NCBI GenBank assembly: GCA_963707975.1
Contig: OY970177.1
Coordinates: forward strand, 868,001-932,000
Source: CAVVXX01 sp963707975
Lineage (GTDB): Bacteria > Pseudomonadota > Alphaproteobacteria > Micropepsales > Micropepsaceae
Reading direction: 5' to 3'
DNA: 64,000 nucleotides
Positions 61,061 through 64,000 of this stretch are shown here, piece after piece. The notes beneath the pieces were generated by a model, which ran no database searches, had not been told where the DNA came from, and was given only the letters and a program-made list of their open reading frames with translations. Every line of letters starts with the position of its first letter. Position 1 is the stretch's first letter. Both the position numbers and the translations under genes were made by a program.

Positions 61061-61792
61061 ATGGCGTTTTTTCAGGACACGCGGCCCGCGCGCGAGCCTT
61101 TCCTTAATGCGCCGGCAAGCGTGCTCTTGCTTATTGGTTTTCTGCTTGCCGTCCATGCCGCGCGCGTGCTGGTGCCGGATGCAATCGGTAACGAAATACT
61201 AACCACCTATGCCTTTGTTCCGGCGCGTTATTCTTCGGCGGTCCTGGCCGCGCACGGATTGGCGCAGCCCAGCCTGTTCGAACAGGCCATTACTTTTGTC
61301 AGCTATATCTTCCTGCACGCCAACTTCACCCATGTGGCCATCAACAGCCTTTGGTTGCTCGCTTTTGGCCCGTCTGTAGCGCGCCGGCTGGGCACACCGC
61401 TATTCCTCATCTTCTTCCTCATCTGCGGGGTTGCCGCGGCTGCCGCCCATCTTGCCGCCAATTGGGGCGCGCTTATTCCTGTGATCGGCGCATCGGGTTC
61501 GGTGTCAGGCCTTATGGGCGCGGGCATCCGGATCCTTTATCGCGACCGCAATCTCGTTTTCGGCGAGCGGCCCAAGCTTGCCTCCATCTTCGCGGGCCCC
61601 GTGCTGTTTTTCTCGGGCGTGTGGGTTTTCGTAAATATCGCGGCAGGCCTGACCGGCCTTGGCACGACAAATACTATGGAGTTGGTCGCCTGGGAGGCGC
61701 ATTTGGGCGGCTATTTCACTGGTCTTTTGTTAATCGGTGGGTTCGATAGGTTGAGAAATGATCGCAACCAGCCTGCTCAGCTTGAACAGTAA
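61061..61792 (+). CDS. Rhomboid family intramembrane serine protease (copy 2)
   Basis: Six helices; Ser in GASGSVSGLMG and His in AHLGGYFTGLLL, with LHANFTHVAINSLWLLAFG. 243 aa. The N-terminal FQDTRPAREPFLNAPASVLL is the type common in rhizobial relatives. Substrate unknown. Independent of copy 1 at 52693, which differs throughout. The DUF4389 gene follows 58 bp later. Confidence 0.93.
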   Translation: MAFFQDTRPAREPFLNAPASVLLLIGFLLAVHAARVLVPDAIGNEILTTYAFVPARYSSAVLAAHGLAQPSLFEQAITFVSYIFLHANFTHVAINSLWLLAFGPSVARRLGTPLFLIFFLICGVAAAAAHLAANWGALIPVIGASGSVSGLMGAGIRILYRDRNLVFGERPKLASIFAGPVLFFSGVWVFVNIAAGLTGLGTTNTMELVAWEAHLGGYFTGLLLIGGFDRLRNDRNQPAQLEQ

Positions 61793-61850
61793 ACCTATTG
61801 CGCTTACATCAAGTGCGCCCTCGAAGCCCGAACGGCAAGGAGTTCACTTT

Positions 61851-62159
61851 ATGACCGACAATCAAAGCACTGGCGGCGGCGCCTCAGGAACGGCGCAGGC
61901 CCAATCCGCGCGGCAGCCCTTCCCCATAGAGCGGCTGCTGTTTTCCATTCTCTTCGCCATTGTCGCCTGGTTCGTGTTCTGGGTGGTGGTGCTGCTGGCG
62001 ATTTTGCAGTTTATTGCCACCGCGCTCTCCGGCCATGTGAACGAAGAGCTGAAGGGCATCAGCCAGAGCGTCATCCAGTATCTGGAACAGCTCGTCGCCT
62101 ATATCAGCCTGGTGCGCGACGACCGGCCATTCCCGCTGGGACCGTTCCCCAAGCATTAA
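61851..62159 (+). CDS. DUF4389 membrane protein
   Basis: 102 aa with one long hydrophobic region (RLLFSILFAIVAWFVFWVVV then LLAILQFIA) and the end RDDRPFPLGPFPKH, typical of DUF4389. AAGGAG lies 9 bp before the ATG at 61851. Function unknown. Confidence 0.8.
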   Translation: MTDNQSTGGGASGTAQAQSARQPFPIERLLFSILFAIVAWFVFWVVVLLAILQFIATALSGHVNEELKGISQSVIQYLEQLVAYISLVRDDRPFPLGPFPKH

Positions 62160-62177
62160 GGACATGAAGTTATAACG

Positions 62178-62204
62178 GCGCCCGCGGGCATTCTCTGCGG
62201 GCGC
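62178..62204 (+). terminator. Hairpin after the DUF4389 gene
   Basis: GCGCCCGC and GCGGGCGC with an 11-nt loop, followed by TGTTCTAT. Probably a terminator, 12 bp before the next ATG, which therefore has no normal ribosome site. Confidence 0.55.
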
Positions 62205-62215
62205 TGTTCTATCCC

Positions 62216-63376
62216 ATGAAGCTAATTCTCACCGTCGAAGGCCACGCGGCGCTCAAGGATTTCGCGCTCGATCCCGCTATTCTGCATCTCAATAACGGTT
62301 CCTATGGCGCCACGCCCCGTACGGTGCTGGCCGAACAGGAGCTTTGGCGCGTGCGCATGGAAAAAAATCCCGTGCGTTTCCTGACTGACGATCTACCCGG
62401 GCGCTTGCGCGCAGGCGCGGCCGAGGTGGCCGCCCGCTTCGGCGGCGACGCCGATGGCTGGGTGTTCGTCGAAAACGCGACATCGGCGGTAAATGCAATT
62501 CTCAATTCAATCAGGTTTCGCGCGGGCGACGTTCTCGTCACCACCTCGCATGCCTATGACGCGGTACTGAAGGCGATGCGTCGTCGCACCGGGGAATGCG
62601 GCGCGGAAATCCGCATCGCAAAACTGCCGGCCGCGCCAGAAAGCCAAGACCAGACTGTGGAGGCCATCGAAAATGCGCTCTGCGAGCGCACACGGCTTCT
62701 TATTGCCGATCACATCACCTCGCCCACGGCGGTTATCTTTCCAGCCGCGGGCATTGTTGCGTCTGCGCACGCGAGAAACGTGCCGGTACTGATCGATGGC
62801 GCGCATGTGCCGGGCCAGCTCGCGCTCAATGCGGCCGCGATCGGCGCCGACTGGTACACAGGCAATGCGCACAAATGGCTGTTCGCGCCGAAGGGCTGCG
62901 GGATTTTGTGGACGGCGCCCGCGCACCGCGAAGAGACGCACCCTTGCGTGACCTCGCATGGCTGGGGCGCCGGCTATACGGCGGAATTCGACTGGACCGG
63001 CACACGCGATCCCAGCCCGTGGCTGTGCTTTGGCGTGGCGGCGAAGGCGCATGATGGCTTTGGCGGCGCGGGCCTTATGGCGCGCAACCGTGCGCTGGCG
63101 AAGGAGGCGGGCGATATTTTGTCAGGACGCCTGCACGCGACGCCCGCGGCAAATCCGGCCATGCAATGCGCGATGACGGCGTTGCTTCTTGCCCCCCACG
63201 GCACGCCGGAAGAGGCGCTTATGCTACGCCGGCGCCTGGCCCGCGAGCATGGCATCGAAGTGCCAGTATTCGTTTTCGATGGCGCGCTGTGGCTGCGCAT
63301 CTCGGCGCAGATTTATAACGAGAAAGGCGATTACGAGCGCCTGGCCCAGTCGCTCGGCCAACTGCTTGATCAGTGA
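62216..63376 (+). CDS. Class V aminotransferase-family PLP enzyme (isopenicillin-N epimerase-like)
   Basis: 386 aa. The PLP-Lys is in TGNAHKWLFAPKGCGILW, with HLNNGSYGATPRTVL, DHITSPTAVIFP and LIDGAHVPGQLALN (Asp and His of the cofactor site). Closest in style to isopenicillin-N epimerase/cysteine desulfurase-like members whose true substrate is not known; beta-lactam synthesis is not implied. Starts after a terminator with no clear ribosome site, so the start is uncertain. Confidence 0.85.
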   Translation: MKLILTVEGHAALKDFALDPAILHLNNGSYGATPRTVLAEQELWRVRMEKNPVRFLTDDLPGRLRAGAAEVAARFGGDADGWVFVENATSAVNAILNSIRFRAGDVLVTTSHAYDAVLKAMRRRTGECGAEIRIAKLPAAPESQDQTVEAIENALCERTRLLIADHITSPTAVIFPAAGIVASAHARNVPVLIDGAHVPGQLALNAAAIGADWYTGNAHKWLFAPKGCGILWTAPAHREETHPCVTSHGWGAGYTAEFDWTGTRDPSPWLCFGVAAKAHDGFGGAGLMARNRALAKEAGDILSGRLHATPAANPAMQCAMTALLLAPHGTPEEALMLRRRLAREHGIEVPVFVFDGALWLRISAQIYNEKGDYERLAQSLGQLLDQ

Positions 63377-63475
63377 TTGATTAGGCCGGAAAGTTCGCTG
63401 GAGGTCACGGGGCGGCCATAAAGGAAGCCCTGCGTTAAGAGTGGGTTGATGGCGCGTTTTGTTATGGCCATGATT
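63370..63475 (-). pseudogene. Possible remnant of an EAL-domain C-terminus
   Basis: Leftward reading gives AITKRAINPLLTQGFLYGRP then VTSSELSGLINH and a stop at 63370-63372. QGFLYGRP is the usual end of EAL cyclic-di-GMP phosphodiesterases. No upstream EAL motif is found in 63476-63558, so only a tail is left. Confidence 0.45.
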
Positions 63476-63558
63476 GGGGTTGGCGCGGTATGCAAAAAGG
63501 GAATTGAAGGGACTAGCTTGGCTCGGGTGCCAGCAGGAAACACAAGCAGGGGCGATCA

Positions 63559-64000
63559 ATGAGACGGATTATTGTGACGCTGGCTGTTGTCGCGTTGGCT
63601 GCATGCGCGGGGCGCCAATACATCTTGCACGGGCAGGCCGGAAATCCCGAAATTGGAGCATGGGGCTTCGATTTATCGGGAATGGATCGCAGCGCCAAGC
63701 CGGGCGATGATTTTTTCCGTTACGCCAACGGCAAATGGTACGATCAGGCTGTTATTCCAGCCGACCGCTCCAATATCGGTTCGTTCGCTTCGCTTATCAT
63801 TCGCAGCGAAGACGAGCTGCACGGCATTCTGGAAGATTTGCAGACGCGTAAGGATCTGGATCCCGAGCAAACCAAAGTCCGCGATCTTTATCGCAGCTAC
63901 GCCAATGTCGATCGTATCGAGCAGCTGGGTATGAAACCGGCGGAAGGCGATCTGAAAGATATCGCTCATGTAAAAACGCTTCGCGATGTCACGCGCATCA
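63559..64000 (+). CDS. M13-family metallopeptidase lipoprotein (3' end outside window)
   Basis: Only the first 147 codons are present. The N-terminus is a lipoprotein signal (MRRIIVTLAVVALAACAGRQ, lipobox LAAC). The following WGFDLSGMDRSAKPGDDFFR then YANGKWYDQAVIPADRS matches the start of PepO/neprilysin-type peptidases. The catalytic HEXXH lies beyond the window. GGGGCGATCA precedes the ATG. Confidence 0.88.
   Translation, partial: MRRIIVTLAVVALAACAGRQYILHGQAGNPEIGAWGFDLSGMDRSAKPGDDFFRYANGKWYDQAVIPADRSNIGSFASLIIRSEDELHGILEDLQTRKDLDPEQTKVRDLYRSYANVDRIEQLGMKPAEGDLKDIAHVKTLRDVTRI

Noticed and set aside
1..64000. tRNA, rRNA, riboswitches or insertion sequences
   Set aside because: No cloverleaf, rRNA segment, THI-box or cobalamin element, transposase or terminal inverted repeat was recognised by eye; a covariance search would be needed to exclude small RNAs.

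Overview
The window is a GC-rich chromosomal segment of an alphaproteobacterium. The support is gene content and order: hrcA-grpE facing rph-rdgB-hemW, priA facing fsa-xerC, a DUF1674/htpX/rsmB block, coq7, a COG2355-type dipeptidase, and an hfaA-hfaB-hfaD holdfast-anchor operon. That operon, plus a TipN-like coiled-coil membrane protein, suggests a surface-attaching, polarised (Caulobacter-like or stalked) relative. I cannot fix the genus; a Micropepsales or Caulobacterales neighbour is only a guess. Most of the sequence is ordinary housekeeping DNA in short, tightly overlapping operons (many ATGA junctions), with no tRNA, rRNA, CRISPR or intact insertion sequence visible.

Layout. 0-6.8 kb: the 3' end of an ada-type methyltransferase, dapB-grpE-hrcA leftward, rph-rdgB-hemW rightward, and an LpoA-like lipoprotein. 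6.8-11.6 kb: rsmI, a yraN interrupted by a stop codon, a DolP-like BON lipoprotein, SirB1, gshB and a Rieske oxygenase. 11.8-17.9 kb: a phosphate block (pstS-C-A-B, a hemolysin III protein in the usual phoU position, and a porin whose promoter carries four PhoB half-sites at 11-bp spacing). 18-26.4 kb: hybrid histidine kinase, AmpG, OlsB-like acyltransferase, XerC, Fsa, PriA. 26.4-34.5 kb: HIG1 protein, copper chaperone, a broken nuclease gene, SdhAF4-like, HtpX, RsmB, TipN-like, Hpt, chorismate mutase, and a frameshifted ferredoxin reductase with its ferredoxin. 34.6-46.3 kb: small membrane and regulatory proteins, an HNH protein behind a PhoB-box match, Coq7, DsbB, YgjP, PBP1A, a GIN-domain protein, a response regulator, an L,D-transpeptidase, a dipeptidase, YggS, ThiE and DUF3576. 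46.4-54.5 kb: leuS-lptE-holA, PilZ, PAS_5, a rhomboid, and a secreted protein with Ile-Asn-Lys-Asn repeats. 54.5-58.5 kb: a serine/threonine dehydratase and a four-gene phospholipid cassette, bracketed by two copies of the dehydratase 3' end. 58.7-60.9 kb: hfaABD. 61-64 kb: a second rhomboid, DUF4389, an aminotransferase, an EAL remnant and a truncated M13 peptidase.

The most unusual items are the dehydratase-tail repeats flanking the lipid cassette, the hfaABD operon with a 22-bp tandem repeat in its promoter, the INKN-repeat secreted protein, and two good PhoB-box matches, one before an HNH gene with no known phosphate role. Four genes (yraN, the thermonuclease, the ferredoxin reductase, hfaB) are interrupted by single-base-type lesions. 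Either this assembly carries indel errors or the genes are decaying; read-level data would decide. All functions are assigned by reading the translations and recalling family motifs; no database search was run.
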